A DNA stretch of 5,612 nucleotides from Ardenticatenaceae bacterium. Its GTDB lineage: Bacteria; Chloroflexota; Anaerolineae; Promineifilales; Promineifilaceae. The stretch lies in NCBI GenBank assembly GCA_020634315.1, contig JACKBV010000067.1, forward strand, positions 1 through 5,612. The letters run 5' to 3'. The translations under genes and the position numbers were made by a program. This document shows positions 1-5,438 of the stretch, piece by piece (position 1 is the first letter of the stretch; each line of letters begins with the position of its first letter). The notes beneath the pieces are model-generated. The model was not told the DNA's origin, did not search any database, and was given only the letters and a program-made list of their open reading frames with translations.

Positions 1-59
1 TCTGTCAATGTTCAGTGTACTCTGTGTCTTTGCTATCCTTTTATACAGGTGCTGCCGCT
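1..59. other. Region downstream of rimI with a degenerate CACAGAG-type repeat
   Basis: This is non-coding sequence after the rimI stop codon. I see no convincing terminator hairpin here. The minus strand of 20-29 reads AGACACAGAG, and the same ten bases recur at 662-671 in the other gap of this cluster. Nothing else is recognisable. The window edge is close, so the downstream neighbour of rimI is unknown. Confidence 0.5.
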
Positions 60-602
60 TTAATCCGCACTACGCAGCCGTGTAAAAAGCGCTGTTTTTG
101 CTTGAGCCAGGGTGTGCGAGTAGTAATGATCCTTGAGCATGACCGTCATAATCAAGGCATCATCGCCGGTGTCCTGGTAGTAACGGGGTCGTTCTCCCAC
201 AATGTCAAATTCATACTTGAGATAAAGCGATTGGGCGACGATGTTGGTACGCCGCACTTCCAACGTTGCCAGCGTGGCCCCTTGATCGCCAGCCATATAA
301 AGCGAATTGAGCAAGAGCAGTTCGCCCAAACCGCGCCCGCGCCAATCCGGATGGGTGGCGATGGTGATGATGTGCGCTTCGTCGGCCATCAGCCAATAAC
401 CGGTATGGCCGATGATGGTGTCAACGGCCGTTAACACCTGATAATGCGCCATTTTATTTTGCGTCAGTTCATGAACGTACAAATTCGCTTTGACCGGGGT
501 GGGGAATGAGTGGCGATCAATGGCGCGTACAGCGTCAATGTCGGCTGTGGTCATGGGGCGCAAAGCGTAAGGTGGTGGGGGAGTGAGCATGGTGGGCATC
601 AT
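60..602 (-). CDS. rimI: Ribosomal-protein-S18-alanine N-acetyltransferase (RimI-like GNAT)
   Basis: This is a 180-residue GNAT-fold acetyltransferase, predicted to move an acetyl group from acetyl-CoA to a protein N-terminus; in the RimI family the classic substrate is ribosomal protein S18. The GNAT domain starts near residue 12. The segment EAHIITIATHP (75-85) leads into the acetyl-CoA pyrophosphate loop R88-G-R-G-L-G93. The RimI-type C-terminal block follows: LEVRRTN (114-120), SLYLKYEF (125-132), RPRYYQD (138-144) and a DALIM segment. The usual KYGF glycine is glutamate (E131). About 25 residues extend past the family core. Three starts are possible: ATG ATG at 602 and 599, and ATG at 590. 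None has a Shine-Dalgarno sequence, so the start is uncertain; 602 is kept because it overlaps the stop of a small upstream ORF (ATGA). Its position after tsaE and tsaB supports RimI over a generic GNAT, although the substrate cannot be read from sequence. Confidence 0.85.
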   Translation of the reverse strand: MMPTMLTPPPPYALRPMTTADIDAVRAIDRHSFPTPVKANLYVHELTQNKMAHYQVLTAVDTIIGHTGYWLMADEAHIITIATHPDWRGRGLGELLLLNSLYMAGDQGATLATLEVRRTNIVAQSLYLKYEFDIVGERPRYYQDTGDDALIMTVMLKDHYYSHTLAQAKTALFTRLRSAD

Positions 603-643
603 GGGGCCAGAGCAAGTGCCAAGAAAAACATGTCAGAAAGCAT
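599..643 (-). CDS. Possible 14-codon leader ORF coupled to rimI
   Basis: In the 72-nt gap between tsaB and rimI, an ATG at 643 opens a 14-codon ORF (MLSDMFFLALALAP). It is preceded by AAGGGAG (652-646), the best ribosome-binding site in this gap. The ORF ends in a TGA that overlaps the first rimI ATG as ATGA, the usual arrangement for translational coupling. The predicted peptide is hydrophobic after its first few residues. rimI itself has no ribosome-binding site, so this ORF may deliver ribosomes to it. The spacing from GGGAG to ATG is short (3 nt), and an ORF this small can arise by chance. I do not recognise the peptide. Confidence 0.35.
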   Translation of the reverse strand: MLSDMFFLALALAP

Positions 644-661
644 TTGCTCCCTTGGGAATAC

Positions 662-671
662 CTCTGTGTCT
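662..671 (-). repeat. Second copy of the AGACACAGAG intergenic repeat
   Basis: The minus strand reads AGACACAGAG just after the tsaB stop codon, within the longer stretch AGAGAGACACAGAGG. The same ten bases occur at 20-29, after rimI. Both resemble degenerate pieces of the purine-rich CACAGAGACACAGAG repeats that I know from intergenic regions of many environmental bacteria. That resemblance is from memory and untested. Confidence 0.4.
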
Positions 672-674
672 CTC

Positions 675-1343
675 TTAATTGCCCCCAGGGTCTTTGAGGT
701 AAATGGGAGCAAGGCTGGCGACATCGTCGAGCTGGCCTTTGCGCAGGCGCTGCCAGCCAATTTCGGCGAGACAACCAGCGCGGCGTGTAGAAGCGGCCGG
801 TGTTGCCAGGCGATACGCTTTGTTGGCGGCGCGAATTTGTTTCGCGGCGTCCAGGGTGATTTCTCCCGCAAAGGTGATGGGTTCATCAGCGAGTGTGTCT
901 AGCAAGTTGGGCCAGGATTCGATGATGGGGGCGGCGTTGGCTTGCCAGCCTTTACGGCCGTTCCAACGATAAACGGCCGCACAAACACGCGTCCGTCCCG
1001 CTTCGGCGACAATGACCAATTTCCCATCCAACGCGCCAAACCCGGCCGCGACAATGTCCAGTGTGGGCACGCCCAGCAGGGGAGTCTGGTGAGCCAGGGC
1101 TATGCCTTTGGCAACTGCCAGACCCACACGCAGACCTGTGTAAGAGCCGGGGCCAATGGCAACGGCAATGCCTTTCAACTCGCCGCTGTCTGTGTCTGCT
1201 CGTTTTAGCAGCCCGGCAATGGCCGGGGAAAGTTCAATTGTTTGGGTGTTGATGCTGCGCCAACCTGCTTCAGCGATAACGGCCGTTCCATCATGTAACG
1301 CCAATCCTGTCCAGCGGGTAGCGGTGTCAATTGCTAAAATCAT
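675..1343 (-). CDS. tsaB: tRNA threonylcarbamoyladenosine biosynthesis protein TsaB
   Basis: TsaB is the non-catalytic ASKHA-fold partner of TsaD in the complex that adds threonylcarbamoyl to A37 of ANN-decoding tRNAs in the cytoplasm. The 222-residue length is normal for the family. Residues 1-16 (MILAIDTATRWTGLAL) form the first ASKHA phosphate-binding strand. Residues 64-74 carry the hallmark GPGSYTGLRVG, followed by the helix that starts AKGIALA (78-84) and GVPTLD. The metal-binding histidine pair of TsaD is not visible, as expected for TsaB. The gene starts 15 nt after the tsaE stop, so the two are surely co-transcribed; only a weak GAGA stands upstream as a ribosome-binding site. The TsaB partner TsaD is not in the window. 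Confidence is high because motif, length and neighbour agree. Confidence 0.95.
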   Translation of the reverse strand: MILAIDTATRWTGLALHDGTAVIAEAGWRSINTQTIELSPAIAGLLKRADTDSGELKGIAVAIGPGSYTGLRVGLAVAKGIALAHQTPLLGVPTLDIVAAGFGALDGKLVIVAEAGRTRVCAAVYRWNGRKGWQANAAPIIESWPNLLDTLADEPITFAGEITLDAAKQIRAANKAYRLATPAASTRRAGCLAEIGWQRLRKGQLDDVASLAPIYLKDPGGN

Positions 1344-1358
1344 AAACTTGTTGTCTCG

Positions 1359-1859
1359 TTAAACGCCAAAAGCGCTGCGTTTGAATTCTTCTAACAAAGC
1401 CGCCGCACGTTCCCCTTTGGCAATAAAGCGCAGCGAACGGCGCGTCTCGTTCAAATAAGCCAACTGTACCCAAAGGCAATCTTCCGGCAACAGGGAGGTG
1501 ATGCGTTCCGGCCATTCAATCATCACCGCGCCGAAGCCATCAAGGATGTCATCCAGGCCAACCGTAGCGATGTCCAGATTGCTTTCCAGCCGGTAGCAGT
1601 CGATGTGATAGAGGATACGGCCGTCATGTAGACGCGGGTATTCGTTCACCAGCGTAAAAGTCGGGCTTGTCACACGCAGCGACGTACCCCAACCACGCCC
1701 GATTCCTCGCGCCAATGCCGTTTTGCCCGCCCCCAATTCTCCAGAGAGGCAAATCAAATCCTGCACTTGCAGCAGTTCGCCAAGCCGTACACCAAGTCGC
1801 TCCGTTTGCGTCACACTGCTGCTAATAAAGTCAAGTGTCCACTTATCCAGAATAGCCAT
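1359..1859 (-). CDS. tsaE: tRNA threonylcarbamoyladenosine biosynthesis ATPase TsaE
   Basis: TsaE is the small P-loop ATPase that binds the TsaB-TsaD complex and drives its turnover during t6A synthesis. At 166 residues it has normal length. The Walker A motif is GELGAGKT (40-47). The family blocks SPTFTLVNEY (65-74), HIDCYRL (85-91) and IEWPER (114-119) are all present in order, so the protein looks intact and active. The ATG at 1859 gives a normal N-terminus about 40 residues before the P-loop. No good Shine-Dalgarno sequence precedes it; the likely 5' UTR is only about 20 nt, judging from the TATAAT box at 1889-1894. It is the first gene of the tsaE-tsaB-rimI transcription unit, a gene order seen in several phyla. 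Confidence 0.96.
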   Translation of the reverse strand: MAILDKWTLDFISSSVTQTERLGVRLGELLQVQDLICLSGELGAGKTALARGIGRGWGTSLRVTSPTFTLVNEYPRLHDGRILYHIDCYRLESNLDIATVGLDDILDGFGAVMIEWPERITSLLPEDCLWVQLAYLNETRRSLRFIAKGERAAALLEEFKRSAFGV

Positions 1860-1888
1860 ATCAATAGGTTTTATAACGTTTTTTCTTT

Positions 1889-1894
1889 ATTATA
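1889..1894 (-). promoter_or_regulatory. Putative -10 box for the tsaE-tsaB-rimI operon
   Basis: The minus strand reads a perfect TATAAT, placing a start site near 1882 and leaving a short leader of about 20 nt before the tsaE ATG at 1859. No good -35 hexamer lies at 16-18 nt upstream; that interval ends in the palindrome at 1912-1924, so an activator or repressor could act there. Confidence 0.5.
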
Positions 1895-1911
1895 CCTTCA
1901 CCTGCTAATCA

Positions 1912-1924
1912 TGGTATCATACCA
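1912..1924. promoter_or_regulatory. 13-bp palindrome in the divergent promoter region, possible operator
   Basis: TGGTATCATACCA is a perfect 6-1-6 inverted repeat. It sits 18 bp upstream of the minus-strand -10 box, over the expected -35 position of tsaE, and upstream of the divergent phosphoesterase gene. Size and placement fit a dimeric repressor site, but no regulator gene lies in the window, and a palindrome of this length can occur by chance. Confidence 0.35.
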
Positions 1925-1945
1925 AATTACATGGAAGAGGAACCA

Positions 1946-2027
1946 ATAGAGCAAAAACAGGCCTGGAAAACCTACCCGGCCAAAAAGTTTTAGATTATTT
2001 TGCATGATCAACCGGGTTTTGCTCTAT
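1946..2027 (+). promoter_or_regulatory. Structured 5' leader of the metallophosphoesterase gene
   Basis: ATAGAGCAAAA (1946-1956) and TTTTGCTCTAT (2017-2027) are perfectly complementary over 11 bp and would close a 60-nt internal region. Inside it, GGCCTGG and CCCGGCC can form a second hairpin with one mismatch and an 8-nt loop. The closing stem ends one base before the Shine-Dalgarno sequence AAGGAG (2029-2034). The layout resembles a cis-acting RNA or protein-binding leader. I could not match it to TPP, FMN, c-di-GMP, preQ1 or fluoride riboswitches from memory. On the opposite strand the inner hairpin is followed by TGTTTTTG, so it might also terminate antisense transcripts heading toward tsaE. 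Confidence 0.4.
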
Positions 2028-2041
2028 CAAGGAGAATAAGG

Positions 2042-2770
2042 ATGCGGGTACTCGTTATTTCAGACATTCATGCCAACTTGACCGCTTTTGAAACTGTGTT
2101 GCAAGATGCTGCCGGTTTGTGGGACAAAATTTGGTTTCTTGGTGATTTGATTGGCTATGGGCCAGACCCCAATGAATGTGCGGAGCTGCTTTGCCAGCAT
2201 GACCACATCGCTTTGTCTGGTAATCATGATTGGGCTGTCTTGGGCAAGCTCGACATTTCGACGTTTAACGCCGAAGCCAAGATGGCAATTACCTGGACAC
2301 AGGAAGCCTTGACAGAAAAAACGCGTGACTATTTGCGCTCTTTACCGGCGATTCGTGTGGAAGGCCCTTTCACATTGGCTCATGCCAGTCCACGCCAGCC
2401 CGTGTGGGAATATATTCTTGACCCATATACGGCCGCATTGAACTTTGACTTTTTCAGCACGGTTTATTGTCTGGTGGGGCATACGCATGTGCCTGTCTGG
2501 TTTGAAGAGGAAGATGTGTATCAGGTTGTGCCGCGCATGCCGGAGTATGGGCAGACGATGCAGTTGGCGCAAAATCGCCTCATTATTAATCCGGGCAGTG
2601 TGGGGCAGCCACGAGATTCTGATCCCAGAGCTGCTTATGCCTTGTTGAACACGGAAACGTTGGCGTGGGAATACCGGCGTGTTCCCTATGACATCTCGAA
2701 AGTGCAGGCACGGATGCGTGCCTGTGATATGCCAGCACGTTTGGTTAATCGCCTGGAGTATGGATGGTAA
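2042..2770 (+). CDS. Calcineurin-like metallophosphoesterase (YfcE/MJ0936-like)
   Basis: This is a 242-residue cytoplasmic phosphoesterase of the single-domain calcineurin-like family, using a two-metal centre. All metal-ligand blocks are present in order: D8-I-H10 (SDIHAN), GDLIGYGP (34-41), GNHD (60-63), the histidine in LAHASP (H114) and GHTH (146-149). NPGSVGQPRD (183-192) is typical of the YfcE/MJ0936 branch. No signal peptide or membrane segment is seen. The ATG at 2042 is chosen over an in-frame ATG at 2000 because AAGGAG (2029-2034) lies 7 nt before it and the protein then begins directly with the MRVLVISDIH strand. The substrate is unknown: relatives act on phosphodiesters, dinucleotides or phosphoproteins. 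It stands alone on the plus strand, with a structured leader upstream and a hairpin terminator downstream. Confidence 0.9.
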   Translation: MRVLVISDIHANLTAFETVLQDAAGLWDKIWFLGDLIGYGPDPNECAELLCQHDHIALSGNHDWAVLGKLDISTFNAEAKMAITWTQEALTEKTRDYLRSLPAIRVEGPFTLAHASPRQPVWEYILDPYTAALNFDFFSTVYCLVGHTHVPVWFEEEDVYQVVPRMPEYGQTMQLAQNRLIINPGSVGQPRDSDPRAAYALLNTETLAWEYRRVPYDISKVQARMRACDMPARLVNRLEYGW

Positions 2771-2775
2771 TTGAT

Positions 2776-2809
2776 CGTCAGCCGTAATCTGTTTACGGCT
2801 GACGGTTTT
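2776..2809 (+). terminator. Intrinsic terminator between convergent genes
   Basis: CGTCAGCCGTAA (2776-2787) pairs perfectly with TTACGGCTGACG (2793-2804) around a 5-nt loop, a 12-bp stem, and is followed by GTTTT on the plus strand. It begins 6 nt after the phosphoesterase stop and ends 4 nt before the minus-strand ATPase stop (2808-2810). It can also stop minus-strand transcription, but the T-tract in that direction is poor. Confidence 0.85.
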
Positions 2810-3587
2810 AGGGAAAGCCAGCGATTGCCTGGCGGATGGTGGCGACATCCTGCTGAAAATCGGCCGTGGCTTGCATCTCTAGATGACGCGGGCGCGGCAA
2901 GTTAATCGGAATACGTGCTGTGATTTTTGCCGGATTGCCAGTGGCCGGTTGCCCATTCATCACCAATACCTCGTCTGCTAAGAGCACCGCTTCCATAATG
3001 CTGTGTGTAACCATGAAAACAGTCACGGGCATGGCTTGCCAGATGTGCAGCAGCTCTTGCCCCATGCGTTCGCGAGTGAGCGCATCCAACGCGCCAAATG
3101 GCTCGTCGAGCAGCAGCAGTGCCGGTTCATGTACCAAGGCACGGGCAATGGAAACGCGCTGCGCCATGCCGCCGGACAATTGTGCCGGATAGCTGTGCTC
3201 AAACCCGTTGAGACCCACTAAATCGAGCATGGCCTGGATACGGCCGTTTCTCATCTCCCCCTTCTGCACGCCTTGAAGCTCCAATGGCAAAGCCACATTA
3301 TCCCAAACCGTGCGCCAGGGCATCAGTCCATCTCGTTGAAAGACAATGCCAATCGGCGAACGATGGGCAAGCGGCGGCTGGCCTTGCAGCAGCACTTGTC
3401 CGCTGGTGGGCGGCAGCAGCCCACCGAACAGGCGCAGCAAGGTTGATTTACCGACGCCCGATGGCCCGACGAGAGCGACAAATGCACCTTCCTGGATGTG
3501 CAGCGAAATACCGTCCAGAACGTGCAGTTGTTCGGCAAAGACGAAGCTTAAATCGGTGGTGGTGAGAAACGGCCGTTTGTCAATCAT
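2808..3587 (-). CDS. ABC transporter ATP-binding protein, predicted flavin importer ATPase
   Basis: This 259-residue nucleotide-binding subunit belongs to the SsuB/TauB/ThiZ-like group and would power uptake through the RibX-like permease at the inner face of the membrane. Motifs are complete: Walker A GPSGVGKST (41-49), Q-loop Q84, signature LSGGMAQR (137-144), Walker B LLLLDEP (157-163), D-loop ALDA (166-169) and H-loop H195. About 64 residues follow the H-loop. It is the third gene of the operon, 42 nt after the binding-protein gene. The ATG at 3587 has only an AGGG directly abutting it, so translation may be weak, but no better start exists in frame. On its own the sequence would be called a nitrate/sulfonate/taurine-type ATPase; the flavin assignment comes from operon position and the upstream riboswitch. 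Confidence 0.92.
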   Translation of the reverse strand: MIDKRPFLTTTDLSFVFAEQLHVLDGISLHIQEGAFVALVGPSGVGKSTLLRLFGGLLPPTSGQVLLQGQPPLAHRSPIGIVFQRDGLMPWRTVWDNVALPLELQGVQKGEMRNGRIQAMLDLVGLNGFEHSYPAQLSGGMAQRVSIARALVHEPALLLLDEPFGALDALTRERMGQELLHIWQAMPVTVFMVTHSIMEAVLLADEVLVMNGQPATGNPAKITARIPINLPRPRHLEMQATADFQQDVATIRQAIAGFP

Positions 3588-3608
3588 CCCTGAATGGTGT
3601 ATCGCAAA

Positions 3609-3635
3609 CCGTAAACCGTGTTGCTTGGGTTACGG
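3609..3635 (-). other. Small hairpin between the binding-protein and ATPase genes
   Basis: On the minus strand CCGTAACC (3635-3628) can pair with GGTTTACGG (3617-3609) with one bulged base, and a TTTGCG tail follows. The hairpin begins at the binding-protein stop codon. It may lower ATPase expression or protect the 3' end of the upstream message. The T-tract is too short for a confident terminator. Confidence 0.3.
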
Positions 3636-4643
3636 CTGTGCCTGCAAAATAAACTCGTTGGTATAAGCGGCATCCAGAGCAGCAATAGGCGCATCTAGCA
3701 GCCCCATGCCAAGCAAAACCTGCTCTGTTTGTTCCCAAGAGGCGGGGTCTGTCTCGCCTAACATGTCTGCCTGCCACATGGGCAGCGACGCTTCCAGCAC
3801 ATTCATGCGGCTGTCATCCAGGCCATCCACAAACTTTTTGCTGATTTCGTACGCTGTTTGCGGATCAGCCAGCGTGTCAGCCAGCCCGCGCAGCGTGGCG
3901 CGTACAAATCCCTGTACCAGTTCTGGATTATTGGCAATGGTGGTTTCATTGGTGACGATGCCGTTGGCGACCATGTCAATGTAGTCGGCGACGTAGATGA
4001 CATGGATGGCTTCGTCGCGTGCTGTTAACTGTACCGGTTCGTTATTGGCATAGCCGACGACCGCTTCCACTTTGTCCGTCAATAATGATTCAACCTGGGT
4101 GAAACCAATATCGCTGGCGTTGACATCCCCTTCGCTCAAGCCATTGGCGCTGAGCAGGCCAACATAACCGACGTAAGATGCGCCAAAGAAGCCGGGCAAG
4201 CCGACATTACGACCGCGCAAATCGGCCGGTGTTTCGATATTGGCGGCTGCTTTACTGACAACGGTGATGGGATAACGCTGGAACCATTCCAGCACGTAAA
4301 CAACTGGCAGCTCCTGTGCGCGTGCCAAAATCACCTGTTCGCCGCTGACAATGGCGAATGGCAGTTCGTTTGCCCCGACTAAGGCCATGCCGTCTGTTTC
4401 AAAACTGTAGTCGAAATCGACCTCAAGCCCTTCTGCGGCGTAGTAACCTTTGTCTACGGCGACGTAGTATGGGGCGTATTGTGGATCGGGGATGTAGCCC
4501 ATGGGTAAACGAATGTGGGTGAGAACGGCCGTATCTGATACGGCCGTATCATCTGTAACAGCTGGTTCTGTGTTGTTTGTTTGACCGCCGCAAGCCATGA
4601 GTAAGCTGGCAATCAGCAACAGAAGCAATAAAAATCGTTTCAT
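3630..4643 (-). CDS. ribY: Riboflavin-binding lipoprotein of an ABC importer (RibY-like, NMT1/THI5 fold)
   Basis: This 337-residue substrate-binding protein would capture riboflavin outside the membrane and hand it to the permease. It has a lipoprotein signal: MKRFLLLLLLIASLLMAC, with lipobox LMAC and the acylated cysteine at C18. An acidic, threonine-rich linker (19-42) follows. The NMT1/THI5-like domain opens with DPQYAPYYVAVDKGYYAAEGL (from residue 53), characteristic of the THI5/SsuA/RibY superfamily, and runs to the C-terminus. The start is secure: AAGGA (4654-4650) lies 6 nt before the ATG and overlaps the permease stop. The linker contains a tandem five-codon repeat (DTAVS-DTAVL) made of two copies of the ACGGCCGT palindrome. 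Family alone would allow thiamine-precursor, sulfonate or riboflavin binding; the FMN riboswitch favours riboflavin. RibY is assigned by analogy with the Chloroflexus RibXY system, known to me from the literature. Confidence 0.8.
   Translation of the reverse strand: MKRFLLLLLLIASLLMACGGQTNNTEPAVTDDTAVSDTAVLTHIRLPMGYIPDPQYAPYYVAVDKGYYAAEGLEVDFDYSFETDGMALVGANELPFAIVSGEQVILARAQELPVVYVLEWFQRYPITVVSKAAANIETPADLRGRNVGLPGFFGASYVGYVGLLSANGLSEGDVNASDIGFTQVESLLTDKVEAVVGYANNEPVQLTARDEAIHVIYVADYIDMVANGIVTNETTIANNPELVQGFVRATLRGLADTLADPQTAYEISKKFVDGLDDSRMNVLEASLPMWQADMLGETDPASWEQTEQVLLGMGLLDAPIAALDAAYTNEFILQAQP
4524..4550. repeat. Tandem pair of ACGGCCGT palindromes, period 15 bp
   Basis: ACGGCCGTATC occurs at 4525-4535 and again at 4540-4550. 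The second copy is embedded in the perfect 14-bp palindrome GATACGGCCGTATC (4537-4550). The 15-bp period equals five codons and produces the DTAVS/DTAVL repeat in the lipoprotein linker, a place where extra residues should be tolerated. Confidence 0.8.
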
Positions 4644-4652
4644 CTCTTTTCC

Positions 4653-5438
4653 TTACATTTTTTGGTGGCTGCCCGCTTGCTGCCAGCGCAGCAGCCGTTT
4701 CTCTAACAAGGCCACCAGGCCATATAAACTCAGGGCGATTAACGCCAGGGTGAGCAGCACGACAAACACAAGGTCTGTTTTGAATTGATAACGCGCCGTG
4801 ACCAACAAAAAGCCAAGCCCTTCACTTTTGGGTTGCACAAATTCACCGACCAATGCGCCAATAACCGACAATGTCGCCCCTACTTTAAGACCGGCCAGGA
4901 TAACAGGCAGTGCCGCCGGAAATTCCAGTTTGCGGAAAGTTTGCCAACGCGTTGCATGTAGCGAGGCCATCAAATCATATAACTCGATGGGCACGGAGCG
5001 CAGTCCAGCGATGATATTAATAAGAATAGGAAAGAAGACGACCAGGACGGCGACGAGCACGCGTGCCCAATAAGTGGAGCGCACCCAAATGGTGAGCAGG
5101 GGGGCGATGGCGATGACGGGAATGGCCTGCGAGGCGATGAGGTAGGGCGAGATGAGGCGGGCGGCCAGGGGGGACTTGGCGAGTAAGTAGCCCAAGGGGA
5201 GGGCGATGACGCAACCGATGAGCAGGCCGGGAATGACTTCGCTGAGGGTGATGAGGCTGTGTTGTTGTAAACGGCCGTCTCCCACCACAATCTGTAACTG
5301 CTGCCACACATCGCTGGGGCCGGGTAAAATGAAGCGGTCATACTCGCCCCAAACGACCAGCAGCTCCCACCCCAGCAGCAATGCCAGGAAGGAAATGGAC
5401 ACCATCAGCCAGGTTGGTTGTCTCTGTAGCCAGTGCAT
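4653..5438 (-). CDS. ribX: Riboflavin ABC importer permease (RibX-like)
   Basis: This 261-residue inner-membrane subunit belongs to the SsuC/TauC/RibX group (BPD_transp_1 domain). Hydrophobic segments fall at about 11-30, 63-87, 95-119, 125-146, 179-201 and 222-246. The LPGP motif (38-41) after the first helix is typical of this group. The cytoplasmic EAA loop lies at about 152-178 and ends in FPAALP; its usual central glycine is histidine here (H161, in ASLHATRW). It is the first gene after the riboswitch, and only 9 nt separate it from the binding-protein gene. The ATG at 5438 is the only ATG, GTG or TTG after an in-frame stop; it has no clear Shine-Dalgarno sequence, only a weak GTGGCG. 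Flavin specificity is inferred from the riboswitch and from similarity in gene order to RibXY; sequence alone would say sulfonate- or thiamine-precursor-type permease. Confidence 0.82.
   Translation of the reverse strand: MHWLQRQPTWLMVSISFLALLLGWELLVVWGEYDRFILPGPSDVWQQLQIVVGDGRLQQHSLITLSEVIPGLLIGCVIALPLGYLLAKSPLAARLISPYLIASQAIPVIAIAPLLTIWVRSTYWARVLVAVLVVFFPILINIIAGLRSVPIELYDLMASLHATRWQTFRKLEFPAALPVILAGLKVGATLSVIGALVGEFVQPKSEGLGFLLVTARYQFKTDLVFVVLLTLALIALSLYGLVALLEKRLLRWQQAGSHQKM

Noticed and set aside
15..434. 139-codon plus-strand ORF opposite rimI
   Set aside because: It is antisense to a gene with clear GNAT motifs, has no ribosome-binding site, and its translation resembles no family.
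599..886. 95-codon minus-strand ORF overlapping the end of tsaB
   Set aside because: Its upstream part lies out of frame inside tsaB; only the last 14 codons, which have their own ribosome-binding site, were kept as a possible leader ORF.
2000..2041. Upstream in-frame ATG of the phosphoesterase
   Set aside because: It lies inside the predicted leader stem and has no ribosome-binding site, and it would add 14 residues before the conserved first strand. The ATG at 2042 has AAGGAG at ideal spacing.
2342..2848. 168-codon minus-strand ORF opposite the phosphoesterase
   Set aside because: It is antisense to a gene with a full metal-binding motif set, crosses the terminator hairpin, and has no recognisable domain.
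2808..5438. Sulfonate, taurine, nitrate or thiamine-precursor importer
   Set aside because: Possible from protein family alone, but the FMN riboswitch on the transcript argues for a flavin substrate.
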